From contig NZ_CP012601.1 of the NCBI RefSeq assembly GCF_001278755.1, positions 1,178,001 to 1,242,000 of the forward strand: 64,000 nucleotides of DNA, in the 5' to 3' direction. Position 1 is the stretch's first letter; every line of letters starts with the position of its first letter. This document shows positions 41,926 to 51,410 of the stretch, piece by piece. A program made the translations under genes and the position numbers. The notes beneath the pieces were generated by a model, which saw only the letters and a program-made list of their open reading frames with translations, did no database searches and had not been told where the DNA came from. The stretch is from Bacillus sp. FJAT-22090. Its GTDB lineage: Bacteria > Bacillota > Bacilli > Bacillales_A > Planococcaceae.

Positions 41926-42489
41926 TTAGAAGATTTCTTGTATTTCTCTCTTATCCCAATCAGGTCTTATTAAAGAGAAAACTAGTGCATCACTCGATTG
42001 ATCATTTTGATATAAATAGCCTCTTAATAATCCTTCTTTTTGAAAACCTAATTTTAATAACAATTTGAAGGAAGCTTCATTTTCAGGAAATGTCACTGCA
42101 CCGATACGAAATAGCTCTAATTCTTGAAAGCAATATTGAATTACAGCCTGAACTGCTTCCGAAACAATTCCTTTCTTCCAATGGGTAGGGAGTAAATCGT
42201 AACCAATCTCTGTACGTTTGCTTGAAATTAGTAAATTGTTTAATCCAACTGTGCCAACTAAATTACCACTTTCTTTTAATATAATTCCCCAACGCAGTGA
42301 ACGCTTATTGTTAAAATTACTTGCAAATGAATCTATCAGTTTCTTTGCCTGATCCTTATTTGTAAAAGGAGTCATTCCATAATATTTCATTGCTTCTCGA
42401 TCAGAAAAAATTGCAAAAATATCATCTAAATTTTCATCTGTTATTTCTAAAAGCTTCAATTTTTTTGTTTCTAAAATTGGAAAATCCAT
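41926..42489 (-). CDS. GNAT acetyltransferase (RimJ/RimL-like)
   Basis: A 187-residue acetyltransferase of the ribosomal-protein N-acetyltransferase type: LETKKLKLLEITDENLDDIF at the N-terminus, GIILKESGNLVGTVGLNNL, the acetyl-CoA loop in THWKKGIVSEAVQAV and NEASFKLLLKLGFQKEGLLR. Start ATG 42489 with GAGGAAG upstream; the longer frame to 42531 lacks a site. Substrate unknown. Confidence 0.88.
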   Translation of the reverse strand: MDFPILETKKLKLLEITDENLDDIFAIFSDREAMKYYGMTPFTNKDQAKKLIDSFASNFNNKRSLRWGIILKESGNLVGTVGLNNLLISSKRTEIGYDLLPTHWKKGIVSEAVQAVIQYCFQELELFRIGAVTFPENEASFKLLLKLGFQKEGLLRGYLYQNDQSSDALVFSLIRPDWDKREIQEIF

Positions 42490-42632
42490 TGATTCTCTTC
42501 CTCTCCTTAAACCTCTATTATATTTTATCATAGTTCCGTATTTTCTAAGACATCTGAATTATCATTCAATTAGAACGAAAAATATGGTAGTATTAGTAAT
42601 AAATAACGTGCTTCGAAAATGGAGGTTTAGCG

Positions 42633-45600
42633 ATGGAACAATCTACAATAATTATGTCAAAATTAACCCCTCCTATGACCTCATCCTTTTACATGAGAAG
42701 ATCATCCCTAATAAAAAAATTAAAATCAAATTCTCATAAGAAATTATCTCTTTTACATAGTGGAGCTGGATTTGGTAAAAGTTCAGCTTTAGCACAATAT
42801 TATGCTGATTCAAAGGAATTATACTCCTGGTACACCATTACCGAAGAAGACGATGATATTCTTCCTTTTCTAAGACATTTATTACTTAGCATTCGGAAAG
42901 TAATCCCTACATTTGGTGTAAGTCTAATAGAAAAAGAAGTAATATCCATGTATCCAAAAGAAGCAGAATTAACTCGTTGGTACTCACTATTTAGTAATGA
43001 ATTGGTTTCAATCGATCATCCATTTACTATTATATTAGACGATTTTCATCTGATTGATCATGTTTTTCAAATAAATTATATAGTAGAAAAAATAATAGAA
43101 TTCCTTCCTCCAAATATACATCTTGTTGTCGCATCCAGAAGTCGACCTAAATGGACTATATTATTAAAGCTAAAATTAAAAGGACAGCTTGTTGAAATTA
43201 GCGAAAAAGACTTTATGTTTAGTGAAGAAGAAATTCAAGTATTTTTTGAGGATTATTTTGATAAAACGATTTCATTGAACGAAGCGGAAGAAATTATGAA
43301 ACTAACAGAGGGTTGGGCAATCGCTATTCACTTGATAGCAATGCAAGTTGCCGAGACGAGTAAACAAATAGCAGAACTTTTTGATCCAGCTTTAAAAGAT
43401 CTATTTTCCTATTTATCCGAAGAAGTATTTTTACGGATGAACGAAGAAGATAAGCAATCCTTATTAAATTTTAGTATCTTCCCAACCTTTACTCTAGAAG
43501 ATATTCATGCTTTTTTCGGAGAGATTGAAGCAAGAAATCTGGTTAGATTAGCGAGTAGCCATGCTTTCATCCAAGCATTAAGCGATACCGGCGCCTATCG
43601 ATACCATTCTTTGTTCCAACAATATTTAGAAACAAAGTGGTTACAAAAAGATCAAGCTCTTTACGTGGAAACACACAAAAGAGCCGCCGCATATTACAGT
43701 AAAAAGAATAATTTAGTCCAATCTATTCATCATGCGGTAAAAGCAAAAGATGATTTTTTTCTAGGTCAGACGATTGTTCAGTTTGCGGAAATGATGATCA
43801 AATCTGGACAATTCGATTGGTTGTTAGATTTGTTAAAAGAACATCTTTCTGAGGAAAGAAAAGAAGAGTTCTATGAGCTTTATTATTACGAAGGTGAATG
43901 TCATCGATATAGAGCTTTTTATGAAAAAGCTAAAAAAGCATATGAAAAATGTATCAACTTTGCCAAGGAACATAATAACCATTTGTATCATAGTCGAGGC
44001 AATGCTGGAATTGCGCATATCTATTTAGATACTATCCAACCGGCATTTGCAAAACCTTTTTTAGAAGAAGCTGTTAAATGGTCTGAGATGAGTACGGATA
44101 TGACAAGGCATGAAATGTTATTATTAAAGAGATTATTAGCGGAAAATCTAGTAAACTTGGGAAAAGCAAAAGAGGCAAATAAATTTGTTCAACAAGAAAA
44201 GTTAGAGGCAGCTATTTTAAGAGAAGGAAATTTGGATGCTAGAATTCTGCTCCGGACAGGTATGCTAAATGAAGCACTGAAAATATTAAAAAATAGGATA
44301 AGCGATGAAAATAGTTTACCTGATTCTCATCGAGAGACAGAGGTTTTACTTTCCTTTATATATTCTTTAATGGGTCAAGTAGAGCATGCAAAACAAGCGG
44401 CTATAAAAGGCATTGAAACTGGAAATCGTGAAAAGTCAGGTTTTGTTGAGGCGGTAGGATGGATTCGTAGAGGACATGCAGAAATATTAGATAATCCATT
44501 TGATATGGAAACGCCTGAAACTTATTACTTGAAAGCTGTGAATCGAATGGAAGAGTTGAATGTTTCTAGGGGCAAAGCCGAACCTTATATGGGACTATCC
44601 ATTTTAAAGTCCAGACAAGGATACTTTCAAGAGGCGATCTCATACGGTGAAAAAGGTCTCCGAGAAACGGACAAGGGGAATGATTATTGGTTATCTGCAT
44701 ATATTTTGATCTGTTTAACAATAGTTTATTTTGAAAATGATGAACACCATCAAGCATTACAAACAGTTCATGAGGCTAATCGACTGTTTGTAATTAGTGG
44801 GGATGTTTATGGTGAAATGGTATCGAACTATTGGCTAATGATTATTCATCACCATTTAGAAAATCAAGACGTGTTCATTCATTACGCTGAAAGATTTGCA
44901 ACTTTATGTGTTCGTTTTGATTTCGTATTTTTTTTACAGAGAAAAACGGTTTTTGGACCATATGATTTGCAAATGCATTATCCTATTCTCCAAAAAGCGC
45001 TTATCGCAAATCCGGACTCAATTGATGTAAATACTGTTTCTAATATATTGAAGATAAATACAGTGAGTAATTACCCAGGTTATCAACTTACAATACACCT
45101 GCTTGGACCCTTTACTCTTTATATGAGCAATAAAGAGGTTAACGAACGAAAATGGCAAAGAGATAAGGCAAAAGAATTATTAGCTTATTTATTTATGAAT
45201 AAAAACCGCTTTGTCCCAAAGGAAGAAATTATCCATGCATTATGGGGAGAAAGCAATGAAAAAAACATGGACCGTGATTTTAAAGTAACCTTGAATTCTT
45301 TATTAAAAGTAATTGAACCAAATCGGTTAGCAAGAGAGGAATCCTTTTTCATTGTGCGCAAGCAGTCGATGTATCGATTGAACCCTAATGTATCGATTGC
45401 TAGCGATATCGATAATTTTCATCATTATGTTGATAAAGGATTAAATGAACATAACCCAGTGATATCTAAAGAGTCACTATTAAAAGCAGAAAAATTGTAC
45501 AAAGGCCAATTGTATGAAGAAAAGACAACAATAGAATGGATTTCCCATGATCGAGAAAATGCACAACAACTCTACATTACCGTGTTAGAACGACTAGCAC

Positions 45601-45842
45601 AAACAAGTACCAGGTTAAAGGAGTTCGAAAAAACAATTTATTGGGCTGAGAAGCTCCTACGAATAGATCGAACTTGGGAGGAAGCATATCGGCTGTTGAT
45701 GTACGCTTACTATCAATTACAAAACCGCTCCCAATCTGTAAAATGGTATGACCGTTGTGTTACTACACTTGAACAGGAACTTGGCATTGAGCCAATGGAA
45801 ACTACCATACAAATGTACGAAATGATAACAAATTATGAATAG
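42633..45842 (+). CDS. Large P-loop/TPR/BTAD transcriptional regulator
   Basis: 1069 residues in MalT/LAL style, but with the DNA-binding part at the C-terminus. Order: P-loop GAGFGKSS (about 44-51), Walker B TIILDDFHLID (about 132-142), an STAND-type ATPase to ~350, a long helical TPR region (~360-800), then an OmpR-type winged helix (ERKWQRDKAKELLAYLFMNK, about 840-930) fused to a BTAD domain (LERLAQTSTRLKEFEKTIYW onward). GGAGGT precedes the ATG. It stands two genes before the transporter/ligase operon and is the obvious candidate activator for it, sensing a ligand of that pathway. Confidence 0.88.
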   Translation: MEQSTIIMSKLTPPMTSSFYMRRSSLIKKLKSNSHKKLSLLHSGAGFGKSSALAQYYADSKELYSWYTITEEDDDILPFLRHLLLSIRKVIPTFGVSLIEKEVISMYPKEAELTRWYSLFSNELVSIDHPFTIILDDFHLIDHVFQINYIVEKIIEFLPPNIHLVVASRSRPKWTILLKLKLKGQLVEISEKDFMFSEEEIQVFFEDYFDKTISLNEAEEIMKLTEGWAIAIHLIAMQVAETSKQIAELFDPALKDLFSYLSEEVFLRMNEEDKQSLLNFSIFPTFTLEDIHAFFGEIEARNLVRLASSHAFIQALSDTGAYRYHSLFQQYLETKWLQKDQALYVETHKRAAAYYSKKNNLVQSIHHAVKAKDDFFLGQTIVQFAEMMIKSGQFDWLLDLLKEHLSEERKEEFYELYYYEGECHRYRAFYEKAKKAYEKCINFAKEHNNHLYHSRGNAGIAHIYLDTIQPAFAKPFLEEAVKWSEMSTDMTRHEMLLLKRLLAENLVNLGKAKEANKFVQQEKLEAAILREGNLDARILLRTGMLNEALKILKNRISDENSLPDSHRETEVLLSFIYSLMGQVEHAKQAAIKGIETGNREKSGFVEAVGWIRRGHAEILDNPFDMETPETYYLKAVNRMEELNVSRGKAEPYMGLSILKSRQGYFQEAISYGEKGLRETDKGNDYWLSAYILICLTIVYFENDEHHQALQTVHEANRLFVISGDVYGEMVSNYWLMIIHHHLENQDVFIHYAERFATLCVRFDFVFFLQRKTVFGPYDLQMHYPILQKALIANPDSIDVNTVSNILKINTVSNYPGYQLTIHLLGPFTLYMSNKEVNERKWQRDKAKELLAYLFMNKNRFVPKEEIIHALWGESNEKNMDRDFKVTLNSLLKVIEPNRLAREESFFIVRKQSMYRLNPNVSIASDIDNFHHYVDKGLNEHNPVISKESLLKAEKLYKGQLYEEKTTIEWISHDRENAQQLYITVLERLAQTSTRLKEFEKTIYWAEKLLRIDRTWEEAYRLLMYAYYQLQNRSQSVKWYDRCVTTLEQELGIEPMETTIQMYEMITNYE

Positions 45843-45883
45843 AAATTAGAAAAAAAAATCTTTCATATAAAAGGAGTGTTAAT

Positions 45884-46495
45884 TTGATTCGGAATATATT
45901 TAAAAGAAAAGATCCTATTGAAGCATTTTGGGAATGGTTTGTGGAACATGAAGAAGAATTATATTTGATACGGGACGAGCATTCTGTGAAATTGTTAAAA
46001 GAATTAGATGCGGTGACGAGTAAGGTAAACCGCCAATTATCATTTTCGATTGAATTAGAAGAAAACAAAGACAAAAAACGCGAGCTGACAATTAGCGCAT
46101 ATGGCAATCCTAACAATTTCCCAGACGTGATACGGTTAGTGGAAGCTGCACCACAGTTGGAAAGATTCACTATTGTAGCATTTAACCAGCGAAATGACGA
46201 TGATATAGCAATTTCATCTAATGGGTTTGAAGTTAGTCGTGAAGATGTCTTTTTCACGTATGAGGTAGATCAAGAGAATGAAGAATTCTACCTTATTTTG
46301 TATATTAAAGAGTTCCGAGAAGACGTGGAACATAGTAACGCAGTATTGGAGTTTCTTGAAATCGTTATAGGAGAGTATGTTCTTGGTACGGAGATTACAG
46401 AAATAGAATTTAAAAAGTTTAATTCAGAGGAAGGTTTGTTGCCAATAAATGAATTACCTAATGTATTAGATCAAGTGAAAAAAAACAAAATATAA
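45884..46495 (+). CDS. Conserved protein of unknown function
   Basis: 203 residues, acidic and soluble, TTG start with AAGGAGTG upstream. DPIEAFWEWFVEHEEELYLI at the N-terminus, a strand-rich centre (RELTISAYGNPNNFPDVIRL, LERFTIVAFNQR) and a C-terminal IEFKKFNSEEGLLPINELP. The overall shape is of a DUF695-like or immunity-type alpha/beta protein, but I recognise no family with certainty. It follows the regulator by 41 bp and has its own terminator. Confidence 0.75.
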   Translation: MIRNIFKRKDPIEAFWEWFVEHEEELYLIRDEHSVKLLKELDAVTSKVNRQLSFSIELEENKDKKRELTISAYGNPNNFPDVIRLVEAAPQLERFTIVAFNQRNDDDIAISSNGFEVSREDVFFTYEVDQENEEFYLILYIKEFREDVEHSNAVLEFLEIVIGEYVLGTEITEIEFKKFNSEEGLLPINELPNVLDQVKKNKI

Positions 46496-46536
46496 GATTT
46501 TGATAGATCTTGCATACGTTATATTTAATGTTACAA

Positions 46537-46566
46537 GAACTTGGGTAATTGCCCAAGTTCTTTTTT
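46537..46566 (+). terminator. Terminator before the transporter operon
   Basis: GAACTTGGG/CCCAAGTTC, 6-base loop, TTTTTT. Confidence 0.9.
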
Positions 46567-46635
46567 ATGAAATCCTATTTAACTTGAAAATTTCTTATTT
46601 ACATGAAACTTTTGATTAGCTTTTTTGTAACTGAT

Positions 46636-46684
46636 TTGTAACTACATTTTTGTACTCTATAACAGAAGCATGATAACGCTTACA
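46636..46684 (+). promoter_or_regulatory. Promoter of the transporter operon with cre-like site
   Basis: -35 TTGTAA (46636-46641), 16 bp, -10 TATAAC (46658-46663). TGATAACGCTTACA (46671-46684) just after the expected start differs from the CcpA cre consensus WTGNAANCGNWNNCW at one position. This predicts carbon-catabolite repression of the operon. Confidence 0.55.
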
Positions 46685-46707
46685 AAAAGCTTTGAAGGGG
46701 GATTTAC

Positions 46708-47958
46708 ATGACAAAAAAATGGGGATTATTGTTAACGCTATTATTCGTTCTAATTGTCAGTGCTGCATGTAGCGAAAAAGCTACTACAACAACAGAAAAA
46801 GAAAAGGACGAAACAACTCCAGTTACAAGTGAAGTGACTGAAGAAGGCGGTACTATCAAAGTTGGGGTACTTGCTTCTTTAACTGGTGCTCTTGAGTCTT
46901 ATGGTAAACAAACGAAAAATGGATTTGAGTTAGGTCTTGAATATGCTACCGATGGAACAATGGAAGTAGCAGGCAAAAAAATCGAAGTTGTTTTTGAAGA
47001 CACAGAAACAAAACCTGAAGTAGCAGTTCAAAAAGCAACAAAGCTTTTGGAAGAAGATGAAGTAGATTTCTTAGTAGGATCCTCTAGCTCAGGTGATACA
47101 TTAGCTGTCCTTCCTCTAGCAGAAGAATATGAAAAAATTATGATCGTTGAGCCAGCTGTTGCTGACAGTATTACAGGTTCAGAATACAATCCATACATTT
47201 TTAGAACTGGTCGTAACTCCTCACAAGATGCTGTAGCAGGTGCTGCTGCAATCGCTAAACCAGGAGTAAAAATTGCTACGTTTGCACCAGATTATTCATT
47301 TGGATGGGATGGAATAGCTGCATTTAAAGCGGCTGCAGAAAAATTAGGAGCAGAGGTAGTGTTGGAAGAGTACGCTGATCCAGCTGCTACTGACTTTACT
47401 TCTAACTTACAAAAGATTATCCAAGAAAAGCCTGACTACTTATTTGTTGTGTGGGCAGGTGCAAACTCTCCTTGGAATCAAATTGCTGACTTAAAACTAC
47501 AAGAAAAAGGTATTAAAATTTCAACAGGAGCTCCTGATATTCCTGCATTATCCGTAATGGAACCATTAGTTGGTATGGAAGGCTTCTCTGTTTACTATCA
47601 TACACTTCCTGATAATGAAATTAATACTTGGTTAGTAGATGAACACAAAAAACGTTTTAACGGTGAAGTTCCTGACTTATTTACTCCAGGAGGAATGTCT
47701 GCTGCAATTGCAATTGTAGAGGCTTTGAAAAAATCTGAAGGAAATGCAGATGGTAATGAGCTGATCAAGGTAATGGAAGGTATGTCATTTGAGACGCCAA
47801 AAGGAACAATGACATTCAGACCAGAAGATCATCAAGCATTACAATCTCTTTACTCTATTAAACTAGAAAAACAAGATGGTGTTGACTATCCTGTTCCAGT
47901 TTTAATAAGAGAGCTATCTCCAGAAGAAACAGAACCACCGATTTTGAATAATAAATAA
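46708..47958 (+). CDS. Substrate-binding lipoprotein, branched-chain amino acid ABC class
   Basis: 416 residues. Signal peptide and lipobox VSAACSEK; a Thr/Glu-rich linker (20-45); then a type I periplasmic-binding fold (IKVGVLASLTGALESYGKQT, VGSSSSGDTLAVLPLAEE, FRTGRNSSQDAVAG). The class includes LivK but also binds amides and aromatic or aliphatic acids. AAGGGGG precedes the ATG. First gene of the nine-gene operon; a stable intercistronic hairpin follows, which often keeps the binding protein more abundant than the membrane parts. Confidence 0.9.
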   Translation: MTKKWGLLLTLLFVLIVSAACSEKATTTTEKEKDETTPVTSEVTEEGGTIKVGVLASLTGALESYGKQTKNGFELGLEYATDGTMEVAGKKIEVVFEDTETKPEVAVQKATKLLEEDEVDFLVGSSSSGDTLAVLPLAEEYEKIMIVEPAVADSITGSEYNPYIFRTGRNSSQDAVAGAAAIAKPGVKIATFAPDYSFGWDGIAAFKAAAEKLGAEVVLEEYADPAATDFTSNLQKIIQEKPDYLFVVWAGANSPWNQIADLKLQEKGIKISTGAPDIPALSVMEPLVGMEGFSVYYHTLPDNEINTWLVDEHKKRFNGEVPDLFTPGGMSAAIAIVEALKKSEGNADGNELIKVMEGMSFETPKGTMTFRPEDHQALQSLYSIKLEKQDGVDYPVPVLIRELSPEETEPPILNNK

Positions 47959-47966
47959 AAAAAATT

Positions 47967-48037
47967 GAGTGACGGCCTAATAATATTAGGTCTGTCACTC
48001 TCCATATTATAGATTTCTCTATGATATGGAGAGTGAC
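47967..48037 (+). promoter_or_regulatory. Competing hairpins between binding protein and ATPase genes
   Basis: Element 1 GAGTGAC (47967-47973) can pair with GTCACTC of element 2 (47994-48000), with an inner CCTAATA/ATATTAGG-type stem. Element 2 (47994-48013) can instead pair over 20 bp, with one wobble, with element 3 (48018-48037) around a TTTC loop. Element 3 ends just before the AAAGGAG of the ATPase gene. No T-tract follows, so RNA stability or ribosome access is the likelier role than termination. Confidence 0.6.
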
Positions 48038-48058
48038 AGTTGAAAGGAGTAAAGTGGA

Positions 48059-48826
48059 ATGGAACCTATACTGAGAACTGAAAATCTAACCATTAAGTTT
48101 GGTGGTCAAACTGCTGTTGACCATGTTAATTTTTCTATGCCAGCAAAACATTTCAAGTCTATTATTGGACCAAATGGTGCAGGAAAAACTACTTTTTTTA
48201 ATTTATTGAGTGGTGAGTTAAACCCTACAGAGGGCGATGTGTTTTTTAGAGGTGAATCAATGTCTAAATATTCCTCCGTTCAACGAACAAGAAAAGGGCT
48301 TGGTCGTTCTTTTCAAATTACAAATGTATTTCCAAATTTAACGGTAATAGAAAATGTTCGTTTAGCTGTTCAATCCAAAGAAAATATTCGTTATCAAATT
48401 CTTCGGCATTTTACATCATATAAAGACTTGCATATACAGGCTGAAAAGCTTTTAGAAATAGTTTTGCTTTCTAGTAAAGCAAATGCTTTTGCAAATCAAC
48501 TATCACATGGAGAAAAACGAAAACTAGAAATTGCGATGTTACTTGCTTTAGATACAGAAGTATTACTGTTGGACGAACCAACTGCTGGAATGTCCTTAGA
48601 AGAAGTCCCTGCCATTTTAGATGTCATCAAACAGATTAAACAAACGGGTGAAAAGACGATTTTATTGATTGAACATAAAATGGATATGATTATGGATTTA
48701 TCTGATTCTATTATGGTTTTATTTAACGGTAGATTACTAGCGGATGGTACACCTACAGAAATTATGAATAATGAAACCGTTCAACATGCATATTTAGGAG
48801 GGTTGTACGATGAGCATCTTGCTTAA
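48059..48826 (+). CDS. ABC transporter ATPase, LivG type
   Basis: A 255-residue ATPase with Walker A GPNGAGKT, signature LSHGE, Walker B VLLLDEPTAGM, H-loop LIEHKMD, and the LivG-type insertion QVTNVFPNLTVIENVR-like segment (RSFQITNVFPNLTVIENVR). It pairs with the LivF-type ATPase overlapping by 17 bp. Confidence 0.92.
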   Translation: MEPILRTENLTIKFGGQTAVDHVNFSMPAKHFKSIIGPNGAGKTTFFNLLSGELNPTEGDVFFRGESMSKYSSVQRTRKGLGRSFQITNVFPNLTVIENVRLAVQSKENIRYQILRHFTSYKDLHIQAEKLLEIVLLSSKANAFANQLSHGEKRKLEIAMLLALDTEVLLLDEPTAGMSLEEVPAILDVIKQIKQTGEKTILLIEHKMDMIMDLSDSIMVLFNGRLLADGTPTEIMNNETVQHAYLGGLYDEHLA

Positions 48827-49517
48827 AGTAGAAAATGTTCACACGTATATAGGGCAATATCACATTTTACAAGGTGTTTCATTTGTAGCGAAAGAAGGAG
48901 AAGTAAGTGTTTTACTAGGTAGAAATGGAGCCGGAAAAACAACTACTTTAAAAACAATCATGGGATTGACTCCTGCTAATTCAGGTTCCATTGTTTTTCA
49001 AGATAAAGATATAACTAAAAATGCGACTCATCATATTGCTTCAAATGGCATTGGATATGTTCCGGAGGATCAAGGAATATTTGGTGCACTTACGGTAGAA
49101 GAAAATATCAAAGTTGCTATGCGAAAAGAAGATGATAGTGCACTTGCAAGACAGGAATACGTACTGGAGTTATTCCCAGATCTTAAGAAGTATTGGAAAA
49201 AGGAAGGCGGACATCTATCTGGTGGTCAAAAGCAAATGCTATCAATGGCAAGAGCTTTTGTTAACGAGAGTAAACTACTGTTAATAGATGAGCCATCTAA
49301 AGGCCTTGCACCAGTTGTCATCGAAAAAGTGATGGAAGCTATAATTGAAATGAAAAAACAAACTACAATTATATTAGTAGAACAAAATTTTATTATGGCT
49401 AGTAGAATTGGCGATACATACACACTAATAGATGATGGCGAGACCGTACAATCTGGTCAAATGAGTGAGTTAATACAGAATGAAGAGCTAAAACGTAAGT
49501 ATTTAGGAATTGGGTGA
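48810..49517 (+). CDS. ABC transporter ATPase, LivF type
   Basis: 235 residues: Walker A GRNGAGKT, GYVPEDQGIFGALTVEENI, signature LSGGQ, Walker B LLLIDEPSKGLAP, H-loop LVEQNF. The GYVPEDQGIF segment is the LivF hallmark. GGAGGG lies inside the end of the preceding gene. Confidence 0.92.
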   Translation: MSILLKVENVHTYIGQYHILQGVSFVAKEGEVSVLLGRNGAGKTTTLKTIMGLTPANSGSIVFQDKDITKNATHHIASNGIGYVPEDQGIFGALTVEENIKVAMRKEDDSALARQEYVLELFPDLKKYWKKEGGHLSGGQKQMLSMARAFVNESKLLLIDEPSKGLAPVVIEKVMEAIIEMKKQTTIILVEQNFIMASRIGDTYTLIDDGETVQSGQMSELIQNEELKRKYLGIG

Positions 49518-49529
49518 GGGGGTAATAAA

Positions 49530-50390
49530 ATGGAACTAATCATCAATTTATTGATAAATGGCTTAGCTACTGGGATGCTAATATTTCTATTGGCTGCTGG
49601 TTTAACGTTAATCTTTGGCTTAATGGATGTTTTAAACTTTGCTCATGGTGGGTTATTTGCATGGGGAGCCTTCTCTGGAGTCTGGTTTTATGGATTAACT
49701 GACAGTTTTACTATTGCCATCCTAGGAGCTATTTTAACGGGTATAGTGCTTGGATTTATAACGGAGAAACTCATTATTACTCCCGTTTACGGTAATCACA
49801 TTCAACAAATTTTGATCACATTAGGTTTTATGATCGTTTTATCAGAAATGTTGAAGGTTGTTTTCGGACCAAATCAAATTGCGGCAAAAACTCCTCCTTT
49901 ATTATCCGGGAGCTGGGAAGTTGGCGATGTCATCATTATCAAATATCGCTTATTTATCATATTGATAGGCTTTCTAGTATTTGGCGTTTTCCAGTTTATA
50001 CTGAAGCGTACTAAAATTGGTTTGATCGTACGTGCAGGAGTTATGAACAAAGAAATGGTTCAAGCGCTTGGTATAAATATCAAACAAGTTTTCTTATACG
50101 TGTTTATGGTAGGAGCTGGTCTTGCAGCATTGGGCGGCGTACTTATGGCTCCTTATTCTGGGGTAATTTATGCAGAAATGGGTATGGAATTTGCGATTTT
50201 AGCATTTATAGTCGTAGTCATTGGTGGTATGGGAAGTTTTCCTGGATCTCTACTTGCCGCAATACTTGTTGGTCTTGCAGGCAGCTTCATGGCGTACTAT
50301 GTTCCAGCTTTATCACTTGCGGTCAATATGATGCTAATGGCAATCGTATTAATTTTCCGTCCACAAGGTTTGTTTACTGCGAAAGGATGA
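49530..50390 (+). CDS. ABC transporter permease, LivH type
   Basis: 286 residues with about eight helices. The opening LINGLATGMLIFLLAAGLTL and GLMDVLNFAHGGLFAWGAF are the standard LivH start, and GGMGSFPGSLLAAILVGL is the cytoplasmic EAA-like coupling loop. It forms the channel with the LivM-type protein. Confidence 0.93.
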   Translation: MELIINLLINGLATGMLIFLLAAGLTLIFGLMDVLNFAHGGLFAWGAFSGVWFYGLTDSFTIAILGAILTGIVLGFITEKLIITPVYGNHIQQILITLGFMIVLSEMLKVVFGPNQIAAKTPPLLSGSWEVGDVIIIKYRLFIILIGFLVFGVFQFILKRTKIGLIVRAGVMNKEMVQALGINIKQVFLYVFMVGAGLAALGGVLMAPYSGVIYAEMGMEFAILAFIVVVIGGMGSFPGSLLAAILVGLAGSFMAYYVPALSLAVNMMLMAIVLIFRPQGLFTAKG

Positions 50391-50396
50391 TGCGAA

Positions 50397-51410
50397 ATGA
50401 AGTCAAAATTCCAATTAACTAATGCTGTATTAATAATAATGGTAGCTGCTCTGACAGTTTTCCCGTTTGTTTCAGACTCTAGAACTTGGACAATATTGCT
50501 TACACAAATATTTATTTTTTCTATCTTAGCTATGAGCTATGACATTTTGCTTGGATATACTGGGATCGTCTCATTCGGTCATGCAATGTTCTTTGGGATG
50601 GGCGCTTATGCTACTGCTATTATGCTCAATCATTTCGAGGCAACGTTGGGTATATTTTTCCTATCTATCCTAGTAGGTATGGTCTTAGCAGCCGTAATCA
50701 GTTTTTTGGTTGGATTACTCACTTTAAGATTAAAAAGCCATTTCTTTGCAATGCTTACAATGGCAGTGTCAGGTTTATTTTTAGTACTTGCAGAAAAATG
50801 GAGAACACTTACGTATGGTAATGATGGATTTACATTTCGTGCACCAGAGTTCTTTAAAGATCGTATGATGTTTTATCTTCTTGTTCTTGCTTGTTTAGTA
50901 CTTGTTTTCTTTTTCCTAAGAAGATTTGTTGAATCTCCTTTAGGAAGAGTCTTAATAGCTGTACGTGAAAACGAACAGAGAACAAAATCATTAGGATTTC
51001 AAACATTGCATTATAAAGTAATCGCTTCCGTCGTAGCTGGGGTTGTCGCAAGCTTGGCTGGTTCCCTGTACGCTATTTCTCTACGGTTTGTGAATACGAG
51101 TGTACTCACAATGGATATAACACTTGATGCTCTCCTGATGACTATAATTGGAGGCGTAGGAACATTAATAGGTCCAATTATTGGTGCAGGAGTAATTGAA
51201 TTAGCTCAACATTACTTGTCTGGCCTTGCTAAAGAGCATCCTATTTTCGAAAGATGGATTATTTTCTTTGGAATCATCTATATATTAGCAGTAATATTTT
51301 TCCCAAGAGGAATTGTAGGTACAATACGACATGCATTTTGGAAAAGAAAAAACAAAGGCGGCGTATCAGTAGCGATCAATCCAACTAAGAGAAAGGCGGA
51401 AGCAAAATGA
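50397..51410 (+). CDS. ABC transporter permease, LivM type
   Basis: 337 residues, about ten helices. SYDILLGYTGIVSFGHAMFFGMGAY and GGVGTLIGPIIGAGVIEL are the two diagnostic LivM segments. Its stop overlaps the next start (ATGA), tying the transporter to the enzymes downstream. Confidence 0.93.
   Translation: MKSKFQLTNAVLIIMVAALTVFPFVSDSRTWTILLTQIFIFSILAMSYDILLGYTGIVSFGHAMFFGMGAYATAIMLNHFEATLGIFFLSILVGMVLAAVISFLVGLLTLRLKSHFFAMLTMAVSGLFLVLAEKWRTLTYGNDGFTFRAPEFFKDRMMFYLLVLACLVLVFFFLRRFVESPLGRVLIAVRENEQRTKSLGFQTLHYKVIASVVAGVVASLAGSLYAISLRFVNTSVLTMDITLDALLMTIIGGVGTLIGPIIGAGVIELAQHYLSGLAKEHPIFERWIIFFGIIYILAVIFFPRGIVGTIRHAFWKRKNKGGVSVAINPTKRKAEAK

Noticed and set aside
47967-48037. Intrinsic terminator between binding protein and ATPase
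   Set aside because: Both hairpins are strong but neither is followed by a T-tract.
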